From NCBI GenBank assembly GCA_024234165.1, contig JACKOP010000003.1:725742-789741 (forward strand): a stretch of DNA of 64,000 nt. Reading direction: 5' to 3'. The position numbers and the translations under genes were made by a program. The notes below the pieces were generated by a model. That model was not told the DNA's origin and ran no database searches. It was given only the letters and a program-made list of their open reading frames with translations. Source of the stretch: Pseudomonadales bacterium (GTDB taxonomy: Bacteria > Pseudomonadota > Gammaproteobacteria > Pseudomonadales > UBA5518). Shown one piece after another: positions 26,570-34,542 of this stretch; the first letter of the stretch is position 1, and each line of letters opens with the position of its first letter.

Positions 26570-26914
26570 ATGCAACCATTGATCGTCGCCGAACAGGTGC
26601 GCCAGGGGTTGCGGATTTCCTCGCGACGACGTTCCCGGCCACGACGCCCGGGTTCGAGACCTTGATGGCGGACTTCCTTGCAACGCCGGGGAAGCTCGCG
26701 CAGGGGGCCGTACGTCAGCATCAGCCTGCCGTTTCGCAAGTACACGGGCAAGGCCGAGTGCTTCCTCTATTCGGTGCTGGAGCACTGCCGTCAACAGCGT
26801 GCAGTAGACAAGCGCGACTTCAAGGCAATCCTGATCTATCCGATGAATATGCTGGCTACCGATCAGGCCGGCCGACTGGCCAAGGAAATTCTCACGCGCC
26901 TGCGCAGGACGTGA
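26570..26914 (+). pseudogene. Remnant of a defence-type DEAD-box helicase
   Basis: The N-terminus of a large helicase, broken and shortened. Pieces in three frames read PLIVAEQVRQGL, then DFLATTFPATTPGFETLMAD, then GPYVSISLPFRKYTGKAECF and AILIYPMNMLATDQAGRLAK. The last part is the region around and after the Walker A loop. Here LPFRK is joined directly to TGKAECF, so the stretch that normally lies between them has been deleted. At least two frameshifts are present. Relatives stand in DISARM-like and other phage-defence loci beside methyltransferases, like the fragment at 23805. Confidence 0.65.
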
Positions 26915-27006
26915 TCGGTGAGGATCGCGAATCGGTGGCCGAGTAACGGGCCAACGATGTGGCTGAGTTCATGTGCATGCCCACGGCCGCCGACTACGAA
27001 CGCCTA

Positions 27007-27165
27007 ACCCGGATTTCTCACAGTCTGGCTGAGGGTGTTGTTGCACGGCTTGGCATGCCGCGGCGCTTGGCGACTCGAAGGCACGCAGGAACGCCGCCCT
27101 TCCAGGCGTGCACCGAACTGAGTGCCACCTTTACCCGACGCACCTCTTGTGTGAGAAATCCGGGT
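27007..27165. mobile_element. 159-bp MITE-like element with perfect 16-bp terminal inverted repeats
   Basis: ACCCGGATTTCTCACA at 27007-27022 is repeated exactly inverted at 27150-27165. The interior has no gene. The ends resemble those of transposons moved in trans (IS1380-like ends are one possibility). No clear target-site duplication is seen. It lies at the right border of the defence-remnant zone. Confidence 0.65.
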
Positions 27166-27178
27166 CAGGGCAGTGACG

Positions 27179-27682
27179 CTACGCGCTCTCTTTTTTGATG
27201 GAACAGAGAGCCGCGTCGTGCTCCAGATAGCGCTCCAGCCCTCGGCCGCCGGCGCGCATGAGCCAGTCGTGGTTCCAGCGCAGCAGCACATGGGTCAGCG
27301 GTGCGAGCCGGTTCAGCCAGAAGCCGGTGGTGTGCACCTGCCAGTCGAAGCAGACCTGGGTCTCGCCCCGGTCATGGCTCAGACGACAGCGGCCCATGCC
27401 CTCCAGGTCGCCGCAGGCCTGCCCCTCGATCAGGTGCGGAGGCTCCATGCGCGTGACCCGGGCGACGAAGCGCAGGCGCAGGGGCAGGGCGCCGCGGCAG
27501 CTGTAGCGTCGCAGGGCGCCCAGGCCTTGGGCGTCGCCGGGGTCCAGGACCACGCTGGCCACGCCCGGCCACCACTGCGGCCAGCGGTCCGCGTCGGCAA
27601 TGGCGTTCCAGACGGCATCCAGCGGTGCATCGAAGCGCCACCGGGAGCTCAGCTTATAGATGCAGGCGTCGGGTTTGCGCAT
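27179..27682 (-). CDS. SRPBCC-family (polyketide cyclase/START-like) protein
   Basis: A 167-residue protein with the SRPBCC helix-grip fold. The opening SSRWRFDAPLDAVWNAIADA and WPQWWPGV is the family signature, and the C-terminal long helix (MRAGGRGLERYLEHDA) closes the ligand pocket. Such proteins bind or convert hydrophobic small molecules; no specific activity is evident. It follows the LolA-like gene by six bases in the same direction, so the two form an operon. Cytoplasmic, as no signal peptide is present. Confidence 0.75.
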   Translation of the reverse strand: MRKPDACIYKLSSRWRFDAPLDAVWNAIADADRWPQWWPGVASVVLDPGDAQGLGALRRYSCRGALPLRLRFVARVTRMEPPHLIEGQACGDLEGMGRCRLSHDRGETQVCFDWQVHTTGFWLNRLAPLTHVLLRWNHDWLMRAGGRGLERYLEHDAALCSIKKESA

Positions 27683-27688
27683 GCGGGG

Positions 27689-28330
27689 TCAGGGGGTGAA
27701 GAAGTGCTGGGGGAGCGGCACGTCGATGCGCGCGTCGCTCATGTCCACGGATTCGATCAGGCCCGCGTCGGCGGAGAAGCTGTCCACGCGCAGCGGAAAA
27801 CCGGTGTCCCGCGCCAGCCAGACCCGGTAGCGCCGTACCGCGCCCGCGCTGCCGCCGGGCGGGCCGGTGATGTCCAGCGCGGTCGCCGCCCTGCCGGCCA
27901 GATCCGTGTCGCCCAGCGGTGTGGTGCTGCCGAGTGCGCTCAGGGCGCGCATGTCGGCCAGCAGCACGCCCACGTCCGAGCGATCGACGCGGTGGCCGTG
28001 CGGATCGCGCAGCAGCGGATTGTCCGGCGCCAGGTTCAGCTCCGGCCAATGCCCCAGGCCAAAGGGCCACAGGCGCACGCGGCGGGTGTCGGGCGCGTAG
28101 ATCAACACGGCGCCCCGGTGCGGCTGCTCGAACTCCATGCGCACCCAGCCGGGTTTGCGAAAGAAATAGCGGATCACCTGCTGCGTGCCCTGCGCGTCGG
28201 TGGAGCGCAGCGTGACCTCGTAGCCGTGCAGCGCGTCGAAGCGGGCCTGGGCATCGCTCAGGGGGTCGGCCACGGCGGCGGGCAGGGGCAGGATGGTCAG
28301 CAGTGCCAGGGCGGGCAGCCGCCATGCCAT
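27689..28330 (-). CDS. Periplasmic LolA-like/DUF1571-type protein
   Basis: A 213-residue exported protein with a signal peptide (cleavage near AVADPL). Its body is a LolA-like open beta-barrel: RYFFRKPGWVRMEFEQPHRG and later VWLARDTGFPLRVDSFSADA. Relatives bind lipids or lipoproteins in the periplasm. It is not the core LolA, since no ftsK or rarA neighbour is seen. It precedes the SRPBCC gene in an operon. A GCAGGAG sequence stands before the ATG. Confidence 0.7.
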   Translation of the reverse strand: MAWRLPALALLTILPLPAAVADPLSDAQARFDALHGYEVTLRSTDAQGTQQVIRYFFRKPGWVRMEFEQPHRGAVLIYAPDTRRVRLWPFGLGHWPELNLAPDNPLLRDPHGHRVDRSDVGVLLADMRALSALGSTTPLGDTDLAGRAATALDITGPPGGSAGAVRRYRVWLARDTGFPLRVDSFSADAGLIESVDMSDARIDVPLPQHFFTP

Positions 28331-28359
28331 GGGCTACTCCTGCACCCGCAGCACGCCGC

Positions 28360-28455
28360 TCATGCCGCGCTCGCGGTGGCCTCGAGCCACAGCAGCCACA
28401 GCGTCGCGAGCGCCAGGATGCGAAAACCCATGATGCCGAACGAGGTGCTGGACAT
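28360..28455 (-). CDS. Possible 31-residue membrane peptide
   Basis: A short frame with a strong AAGGAGG ribosome site seven bases before its ATG. It encodes a peptide with one hydrophobic helix (GFRILALATLWLLWLE). It ends 30 bases before the LolA-like gene. The ribosome site and composition suggest a real small protein. It could also be the relic of a longer gene; the frame next to it ends in HRERGMSGVLRV, reminiscent of copper-oxidase ends. Confidence 0.4.
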   Translation of the reverse strand: MSSTSFGIMGFRILALATLWLLWLEATASAA

Positions 28456-28584
28456 GGCACGCCTCCTTCTGCAGATGCCAGAAGTGGGCCGCGCGTTGGA
28501 TGACAATCAAGGCGGCGAGGGGCGTGGCCATCACTCGTCCCGTGCATTTTCACACCGGCTGCCAGGCCGTTCAATGCTTTCGCC

Positions 28585-28626
28585 AGGCGCTGGCTGCCAA
28601 CGCCGATGCGCGCTGGACGGTGTTGC
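28585..28626 (+). repeat. 42-bp segment identical to 10674-10715 (copy 2)
   Basis: A stray internal piece of the metallophosphoesterase gene, in the leader region about 70 bases upstream of aqpZ. It is exact over 42 bases and has no related sequence on either side. Confidence 0.9.
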
Positions 28627-28698
28627 CGCCCCTTTGCGGGGCAACGCAACCCGATTACCCTTGGCGAGCGACAGGCAACCAACTCCACGGGGGGCATC

Positions 28699-29430
28699 AT
28701 GAATCTGGGCAGGCGTTGCACGGCCGAGTTCCTCGGCACGTTCTGGCTGGTACTGGGCGGTTGTGGCACGGCGATTTTGGCCGCAGCATTTCCGGAGCTG
28801 GGTGTCGGCTTTGCTGGCGTGGCGCTCGCATTCGGCTTGACGCTTCTGACGATGTGTTATGCGATCGGGCACATCTCCGGCTGCCACATCAATCCCGCCG
28901 TCACCTTCGGGCTCGCCGCCGGCGGCCGCTTCCCATGGAAGGAAGTGGCGCCCTACGTCGTCGCGCAGCTCATCGGTGCGATCGTTGCTGGCGGCGTGCT
29001 GTACCTGATCGCGACTGGCAAGGCAGGCTTCGATGCCGCCGCGAGCGGCTTCGCGTCGAACGGTTATGGCGAGCACTCGCCGGGCGGCTACTCGATGGGC
29101 GCGGCGACCATCTGCGAGATTGTGATGACCGCTTTCTTCCTCTTCATCATCATGGGCGCCACGCACCGTCGTGCGCCGGCCGGTTTCGCAGGCCTCGCAA
29201 TCGGCCTCTCCCTGACGCTGATCCACCTGATCAGCATTCCGGTCACCAATACTTCGGTGAACCCCGCCCGTTCGACTGGCGTCGCCTTGTTCCAGGGAGA
29301 CTGGGCCGTGGGCCAACTGTGGTTCTTCTGGTTGATGCCGATCATCGGCGGCATCATCGGCGGAGTCTTGTACCGCTGCCTCACGAGCGAAGAGGCGGCA
29401 CGGCCGGGCATCACGGGTGATATCGCCTGA
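28699..29430 (+). CDS. aqpZ: Aquaporin Z
   Basis: A 243-residue inner-membrane water channel. Both NPA boxes are present (HINPAV at residues 63-68 and SVNPARS near 197). The selectivity-filter residues look like those of AqpZ: Phe in the VALAFGL helix, His in LIHLISIP, Thr before the second NPA, and Arg in NPAR. This points to water rather than glycerol. Six hydrophobic helices can be traced. The chosen start ATG (28699) has a GGGGGG stretch in front; the open frame upstream includes the 42-bp duplicated segment and is not coding. Confidence 0.93.
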   Translation: MNLGRRCTAEFLGTFWLVLGGCGTAILAAAFPELGVGFAGVALAFGLTLLTMCYAIGHISGCHINPAVTFGLAAGGRFPWKEVAPYVVAQLIGAIVAGGVLYLIATGKAGFDAAASGFASNGYGEHSPGGYSMGAATICEIVMTAFFLFIIMGATHRRAPAGFAGLAIGLSLTLIHLISIPVTNTSVNPARSTGVALFQGDWAVGQLWFFWLMPIIGGIIGGVLYRCLTSEEAARPGITGDIA

Positions 29431-29485
29431 GGCGAGGGGCTGTGGCCATCGAAAGGTCAAGGGACGGTACCCAGGAGAACTTGTC

Positions 29486-30082
29486 ATGAAGACCATCGTA
29501 CTTGGATTGATCGCTTTGGGCGCATTGGCGGCGCCTGCCCTGGCGGCTTTGAAGCCGGGCACGAGCGCACCCGACTTCACCACCCTGGCGTCAGTGGCGG
29601 GGAAGGACTTCAGGTTCTCGCTCGCGCAGACGCTGAAGAAGGGTCCGGTCGTCGTCTATTTCTACCCGTCGGCTTATACCGGTGGCTGCAACATCGAGGC
29701 CCATACGTTCGCGGTAAACAAGGAAAAGTTCGACGCGGCCGGCGCCTCGATATTGGGCGTGTCGCACGACAGCATCGCAAGACTCAACGATTTCTCGGCC
29801 GATCCGGCGTATTGCGCGGGCAAGTTTCCGGTGGCATCCGACCCCGACGGAGCGATCGCGAAGTCCTATGACCTGAAGGTGATGGAAATGAAGCCCGGTG
29901 CGAAGGACACCCGCAGGATGGAAATCGATCACGCGTTCACGGAGCGCACCACGTTCGTCATCGCACCCGATTCACGGATCGTGGCCGTGTTTTCATCGGC
30001 AGACGACAACGTCTCGCCCACGGACCATGTCACGAAGTCGTTGGCGGCGGTTGAAAAGCTCGCGGCAGCCAAGGCGCAATGA
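29486..30082 (+). CDS. Periplasmic peroxiredoxin (Bcp/AhpC-TSA type)
   Basis: A 198-residue thioredoxin-fold peroxidase with a clear signal peptide (IALGALAAPALA). The peroxidatic Cys lies in YPSAYTGGCNIEA, the PxxxTxxC region of the family. A further Cys in DPAYCAGKF could be resolving. It would reduce H2O2 or organic peroxides in the periplasm, together with a thioredoxin-like partner that is not seen nearby. AGGAG stands before the ATG at 29486. It follows aqpZ by 55 bases; AqpZ can pass H2O2 as well as water, so a shared stress role is possible. Confidence 0.87.
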   Translation: MKTIVLGLIALGALAAPALAALKPGTSAPDFTTLASVAGKDFRFSLAQTLKKGPVVVYFYPSAYTGGCNIEAHTFAVNKEKFDAAGASILGVSHDSIARLNDFSADPAYCAGKFPVASDPDGAIAKSYDLKVMEMKPGAKDTRRMEIDHAFTERTTFVIAPDSRIVAVFSSADDNVSPTDHVTKSLAAVEKLAAAKAQ

Positions 30083-30160
30083 CCGCGACAGCGCGATAAG
30101 ACGACTGCGCCGTCGGCCTGGCGCTCGTCTCGGCGACGCGAACGGAGGCGGCGGCCGCTC

Positions 30161-33100
30161 TCAGCTACCCGCCTTCGCCGGCGCCGCCTCGCGCGGCGGG
30201 ATCCACAGCTCGATCACGCCCGGCTGCGCCTTGAGCGAGCGTGGCAGGTCGCGCACCCAGACATCGGGCGCGCGGCCGGGCGCGGCGGGCAGCACGGTGC
30301 GAACGAGCGTGGCGAGGTCGGCGGCGCAGGGCTTGTCGGCGCCCCCGTGGACGATCAGCGTCGGCTGCGGCCAGGGCGCCGGCCGGCGCTGGCCGCGCAC
30401 CTCGGCCGAGCGGGTCACGTTCTCGATCGGCGCGACGCCGATCGCCGCGTCGCCCCACTGCTGCGCGATCTCGCGCACGACCGCGCTCGCCGCGGCGCGC
30501 GACGCCTCGTCGTAGATCTGGACGTAGAGCCGGACCGGATGGCCAGCCTGACCGCAGCTCGGCAGCACCGGCGCAGGTGCGGGCGGGGTGGCTGACGGCG
30601 CGGCATCGTCCTCGCCGCGCGTCGTTGGCGTGGGTGGCGGCGCCGTTGCAGCCGGCTCGCGCGCCGGCGCCCCGACCCCGTCCGCGGGCGCCAGCGCGAC
30701 GTTGCGCTCGGCGGGCTCGCGCGCCAACAGGCTCGCCAGCGTGACCCTGGCTTCGGCCGGATGCCAGTAGCTCAGCGCCTCGCCCTGCTCCCAGGGCTTG
30801 TCGACGACGGCGCAGATGCCGGCCGCAGCGCGCTGCACCGCGGCGGCGCACTCGCTGGACGCCGCCGGCTGGCGTGCGCACTCCTCGCGCACATGCGCGA
30901 AGAGCTGATCGACGCCGACACGCTCGAGCGGCTGGAGCCGCTGGCCGCGGCGCAGGTCGCGCAGCAGCATGAGCTGCGTCGCGGTGTGGTCGGCGACGTT
31001 GGGGCAACTGCCGTCGAGACCGCGCAAGTCCTTCGAAACCTCGGTGAAGAGCGTGCGCGCGTCGTCCTGCTGCGTCGCGCTGTCCCGGCGCAGTTGCTCG
31101 GCCACCTGCCACAGGCCGAGCAGCAGCGTGCCCGACACGCTCAGGCCGAGGGTGGTGCCGATCGCCGTCGCGCGCGTGCTGCGCCGCCACAGCGGCTCGC
31201 TCGCCGCGGCGCGCGGTGCTGCGTCGGCGCGCAGCCGCGTCGCGACCGTCATTGGATGCCTGGCGCTGCGGCTCCAGCCCGGCAGGCGGGCCAGCCAGTC
31301 GAGCGTGATCGCGCGCCCGAAGTCCTCGCCCAGGCGCTGGTAGCTCTCCCACTGCGCCTCGTCGAAGCTCTGGTCGCCGGTCGATTCGTGCGGAAACGCG
31401 CCATGGCGCTGCGCGTAGGCGAGCAGGTCGAGGTCGAGCGCATCGTGCAGGTTGGGCTTGACGACGAGCAGCGTGCCTTCGGTGCGCCGGCCGGCGGCGT
31501 CGGCGGCGTAGCGGATGCGCGCCAGCAGCACGCCGCGCGCCGAGTGGCTGTCGGCGAGCGATTCGGGCGAGAGCACGGTCAGCTCGCGGCCGGTGCCGGC
31601 GAGCATGCGCGCGGCCTCGTCGTGGGTGTAGAAGTCGATCTCGGCGCCGAAGTCGATGCGTGCCTTGCGCACCAGGTTCTCGATGTCGGCGAGGTCGTAG
31701 TCGGCGTCGGCGCTGCCGTCGGCGAGCAGGATGAAGTCGAGCCGGCGCTTGAGCAGCGCATAGACGCCGGTGTTGTCGAAGTGCCCGCCGTCGGAGATGT
31801 ACCAGCGCGGGCGCGCGGTGCCATAGAACGACGCCGCGACCTCGCTCCACAGCATCAGCGGCTTGGCGGCGAGCGTCCAGGCGTGGCGCATCCACGCCGG
31901 CCAGCCCGCCTGTGGCGTGCGCGCCGCGGGCATCCAGTAGCCCAGCCGCACGCCGAGGAAGAACAGCAGCAGCGCCCAGCCCGTCGACGTGTACGAGCCC
32001 GCCCCCGGCGACGCCGCAGCGCCCGACGCGGCGACCCAGCGCCCCAGCGTTCCCGCGTTGGCAGGCGTCGCCACCGCCTCGCGGCTGCCGATCTCGAGCG
32101 CGCGCGCGCTTGCGGTGAGCAGCGTGCCCTTGCGGTCGGCGTTGTACAGGCGCGAGGCGTCGTCGCGGGTCTGGTTCAGGCAGACGTTGACGAGGTGGAT
32201 CGGCCCGCCCTTGTCCTCGGGGTGGTAGTTCGCGAGATCGATGTCGTCGCCCGGCAGCACCTCGCGCACGCTCTGCGCACCGGGCAGCTCCCCGCCCGTG
32301 ACGACGATGCCGCGGCCGCGGTTGCCGACCGCGAGGTAGGCGCGCGTCAGGCGTGCGCGATAAAAGCTGTGCAGCGACGACGCGTTGGCCATCTGGTCGT
32401 TGCGCGCGGTCAGCAGCCACCACGCCAGCGCGAGCGACGCGAGTGCGAGCGCGCGCAGGTCGGCGCCTATGCCGCCCAGCGCCGCGAAGGGCTCGGGCGC
32501 GAAGACCAGCCACTGCGCGAGCACCAGCCACGCGAGCAGCAGCGCGACGAGGCCGACGATGCCGGCGAGATTGAGCAGCCGCGGACCCCAGCCTGCCTGC
32601 GTCTGCGCGCCGGCGCGCTCGGCGAGTTTTTGCAGCGGCTGGGCGAGTGCGCGCAGCACGACGACGCCCGCGCCGCCGATGCCGACGCCGCCCCAGATCC
32701 AGGTCTCGCCGCCCTGCAGGCCCTCGAGCAGCCACCAGCTCACGAGGTCGAACACGCCGGCGAGCAGCATCGCGACCGCGGCCAGCGTGACCCAGCGCAG
32801 CATGCGCGTGAGCTTGTTGCGCATCAGCGCCAGTGCGAGGCTGCGCGAATTCTGGCCGAGCGCCAGGCGCAGCGGCGTGAACGCCATGCCCGCCGCGCCC
32901 GACCAGCCGGCGAGCAGCGCCGCGAGCACCGCGAGCGCGGAGCCGTCGCCGCGCGTGAGCGCATCGGGCCCCGGCCAGGCGAGCGCGCTCGTCGCGGCCG
33001 CGGCGGCGACGCAGATCGCGAGCAGCACCCTGTCGCGGATCGGCATCAGCGTGCCCTCGCGTGCCGCCCAGTAGGCCGTCATCAGGCCCGGGGCGAAGAG

Positions 33101-33700
33101 CAGCCAGACGCCGAGCGCGAGGGGCCACCACGGCGTCTGCCAGGCGGGCCAGGCGCCGGGCTCCCAATCGGCGCCCTGTGTGCCCTGCAGCACTAGGTGC
33201 GGCAGCAGCACGGCGAGGACGAAGGGCAGGCACAGCAGCATTGCCTCGACATGGATCGCGAGGATCGCGCGCAGGTAGGTCACGAACGCGAACGACGCGT
33301 CGCGCGCGCCTGCCGGTGTCAGGTAGCGGCCGTTGCGGCGCAGCCAGTCGAGCGCCGGCGACGCGCTGTGTGCGAGCATCGCCTGCGCGTCGGCGATGCC
33401 CAGCACCGCGACCATGCGGCCGAACATCGCGCCGACGAAGCCGCCGCCCGAGACGGTGGACAGGTAGTCGAGCCGCTCGAGCACCCGCCCCCTGGCGAGC
33501 CCGCGCAGCAGGCCGAGACCAAAGGTTGCGCTGCGGATGCCGCCGCCCGAGATCGCGAGGCCGATGCGCGGTGCGGTGGGATCGGCCCCGTCGCCGAGCG
33601 CGATCCTGCGGCGCGCGGCGAGCGCCTCGTGCTCCTGCATGCGCAGCGCGGCGAAGCCTGGATCCTCGGCGTCGGCGGGTGGGGGGGCTGCTTCGGGCAT
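30161..33700 (-). CDS. Large membrane-bound patatin-like phospholipase
   Basis: A 1179-residue protein, far longer than ordinary patatins. The catalytic set is visible: oxyanion loop SGGGIRSATF (residues 51-60), nucleophile Ser84 in STVSGGGF, and the dyad Asp in DGGHFDNTGV near residue 636. Between Ser and Asp lie several hydrophobic stretches that look like six to eight membrane helices. A further helix (about residues 840-865) leads to a soluble C-terminal part of ~300 residues with Cys pairs and a Pro/Ala-rich linker. It probably hydrolyses membrane lipids. No partner gene stands close. The GC content here is extreme, so long antisense frames are artefacts. Confidence 0.8.
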   Translation of the reverse strand: MPEAAPPPADAEDPGFAALRMQEHEALAARRRIALGDGADPTAPRIGLAISGGGIRSATFGLGLLRGLARGRVLERLDYLSTVSGGGFVGAMFGRMVAVLGIADAQAMLAHSASPALDWLRRNGRYLTPAGARDASFAFVTYLRAILAIHVEAMLLCLPFVLAVLLPHLVLQGTQGADWEPGAWPAWQTPWWPLALGVWLLFAPGLMTAYWAAREGTLMPIRDRVLLAICVAAAAATSALAWPGPDALTRGDGSALAVLAALLAGWSGAAGMAFTPLRLALGQNSRSLALALMRNKLTRMLRWVTLAAVAMLLAGVFDLVSWWLLEGLQGGETWIWGGVGIGGAGVVVLRALAQPLQKLAERAGAQTQAGWGPRLLNLAGIVGLVALLLAWLVLAQWLVFAPEPFAALGGIGADLRALALASLALAWWLLTARNDQMANASSLHSFYRARLTRAYLAVGNRGRGIVVTGGELPGAQSVREVLPGDDIDLANYHPEDKGGPIHLVNVCLNQTRDDASRLYNADRKGTLLTASARALEIGSREAVATPANAGTLGRWVAASGAAASPGAGSYTSTGWALLLFFLGVRLGYWMPAARTPQAGWPAWMRHAWTLAAKPLMLWSEVAASFYGTARPRWYISDGGHFDNTGVYALLKRRLDFILLADGSADADYDLADIENLVRKARIDFGAEIDFYTHDEAARMLAGTGRELTVLSPESLADSHSARGVLLARIRYAADAAGRRTEGTLLVVKPNLHDALDLDLLAYAQRHGAFPHESTGDQSFDEAQWESYQRLGEDFGRAITLDWLARLPGWSRSARHPMTVATRLRADAAPRAAASEPLWRRSTRATAIGTTLGLSVSGTLLLGLWQVAEQLRRDSATQQDDARTLFTEVSKDLRGLDGSCPNVADHTATQLMLLRDLRRGQRLQPLERVGVDQLFAHVREECARQPAASSECAAAVQRAAAGICAVVDKPWEQGEALSYWHPAEARVTLASLLAREPAERNVALAPADGVGAPAREPAATAPPPTPTTRGEDDAAPSATPPAPAPVLPSCGQAGHPVRLYVQIYDEASRAAASAVVREIAQQWGDAAIGVAPIENVTRSAEVRGQRRPAPWPQPTLIVHGGADKPCAADLATLVRTVLPAAPGRAPDVWVRDLPRSLKAQPGVIELWIPPREAAPAKAGS

Positions 33701-33869
33701 CGCGATCCTCGCAGGCCTTGCAATCTAGGCGCTGCCGGCGAGATTGTCACGCGCCGCAGCTGTGGCGCCATCGAGGCGAGAAAGCGGAACCTGGCCTGCT
33801 GGCGCTCCTCGCCGTGCGGACCGCAGGCCGGGCGCAAGACGCTGATGTTGCGCTCGATCGCGAGCTCGT

Positions 33870-34520
33870 TCAGGGCTGGCGGCGCGTGCCGCGCTGGGTG
33901 TTGAGCCGCCGTTGATTCCAGAGCCGCCAGCCGAGCAGCACGGCAAGTCCTGCGGCATAGAGCAGCGGTTCGCGCAGATCCTTCTTGACCTGCCAGCCGT
34001 AGTGCCACACGCCGAGTATCGCCGCGAGATAGACGAGGCGGTGCAGTCGCTGCCAGTTGCGTTTGAGCCGGCGTTGCATGCGATGGGTCGAAGTCGCCGC
34101 GAGCGCCGAGAGGATCAGGAGCGCGCTGAAGCCGACCATGATGTACGGGCGCTTGCCGAGCTCCTTGCCGATGGCGCTCCAGTCGAAGCCCTGGAACGGG
34201 CCGATGTAGACGAGGAAATGCAGCAGCGCGTAGCTGAATGCGAAGAGCCCGAGCATGCGCCGCAAGCGCAGGAGTTGCGCGTTGCCCGTCAACACGCGCA
34301 GCGGCGACACGCAAAGCGTGATGCCGAGGAGGTTCAGTGTCGTCTTGCCGAAGATGCCGAGCACGCGCCGCACCGGGTCGGCGCCGAGTCCGGGCACGGG
34401 CAGGTGCAGGAGACCCGCTCCGGCCAGCACGCCGCCGACGGCCCACAGCAGTGGCACGAGGCAGGCCGTGAATACGAGTGGCTTGTAGAGGAAGCGATAG
34501 CGGCGATCGACGGACGACAT
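33870..34520 (-). CDS. msrQ: MsrQ, haem-binding membrane subunit
   Basis: A 216-residue inner-membrane haem b protein of the ferric-reductase-like fold (formerly YedZ). It passes electrons from the quinone pool or cytosol to MsrP. Conserved features include the His in the helix FSYALLHFLVYIGP, RLHRLVYLAAIL and GVWHYGWQVK. Six hydrophobic helices are visible. The start ATG at 34520 fits family length; an upstream ATG 24 codons earlier is inside the gap and is not preferred. It lies 22 bases after msrP in the same operon. Confidence 0.93.
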   Translation of the reverse strand: MSSVDRRYRFLYKPLVFTACLVPLLWAVGGVLAGAGLLHLPVPGLGADPVRRVLGIFGKTTLNLLGITLCVSPLRVLTGNAQLLRLRRMLGLFAFSYALLHFLVYIGPFQGFDWSAIGKELGKRPYIMVGFSALLILSALAATSTHRMQRRLKRNWQRLHRLVYLAAILGVWHYGWQVKKDLREPLLYAAGLAVLLGWRLWNQRRLNTQRGTRRQP

Positions 34521-34542
34521 GGTGCGTGCAGCGCGCGAGGCC

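Noticed and set aside
28334..28400. A frame ending HRERGMSGVLRV that resembles the end of multicopper oxidases
   Set aside because: Only about a dozen residues match and no copper-ligand segment is visible upstream, so the resemblance is too short.
30165..33233. Very long minus-strand and plus-strand frames (1022 and 811 codons) overlapping the patatin gene
   Set aside because: Both are shadows of the patatin frame in extremely GC-rich sequence, with Arg/Ala-dominated composition and no motifs.
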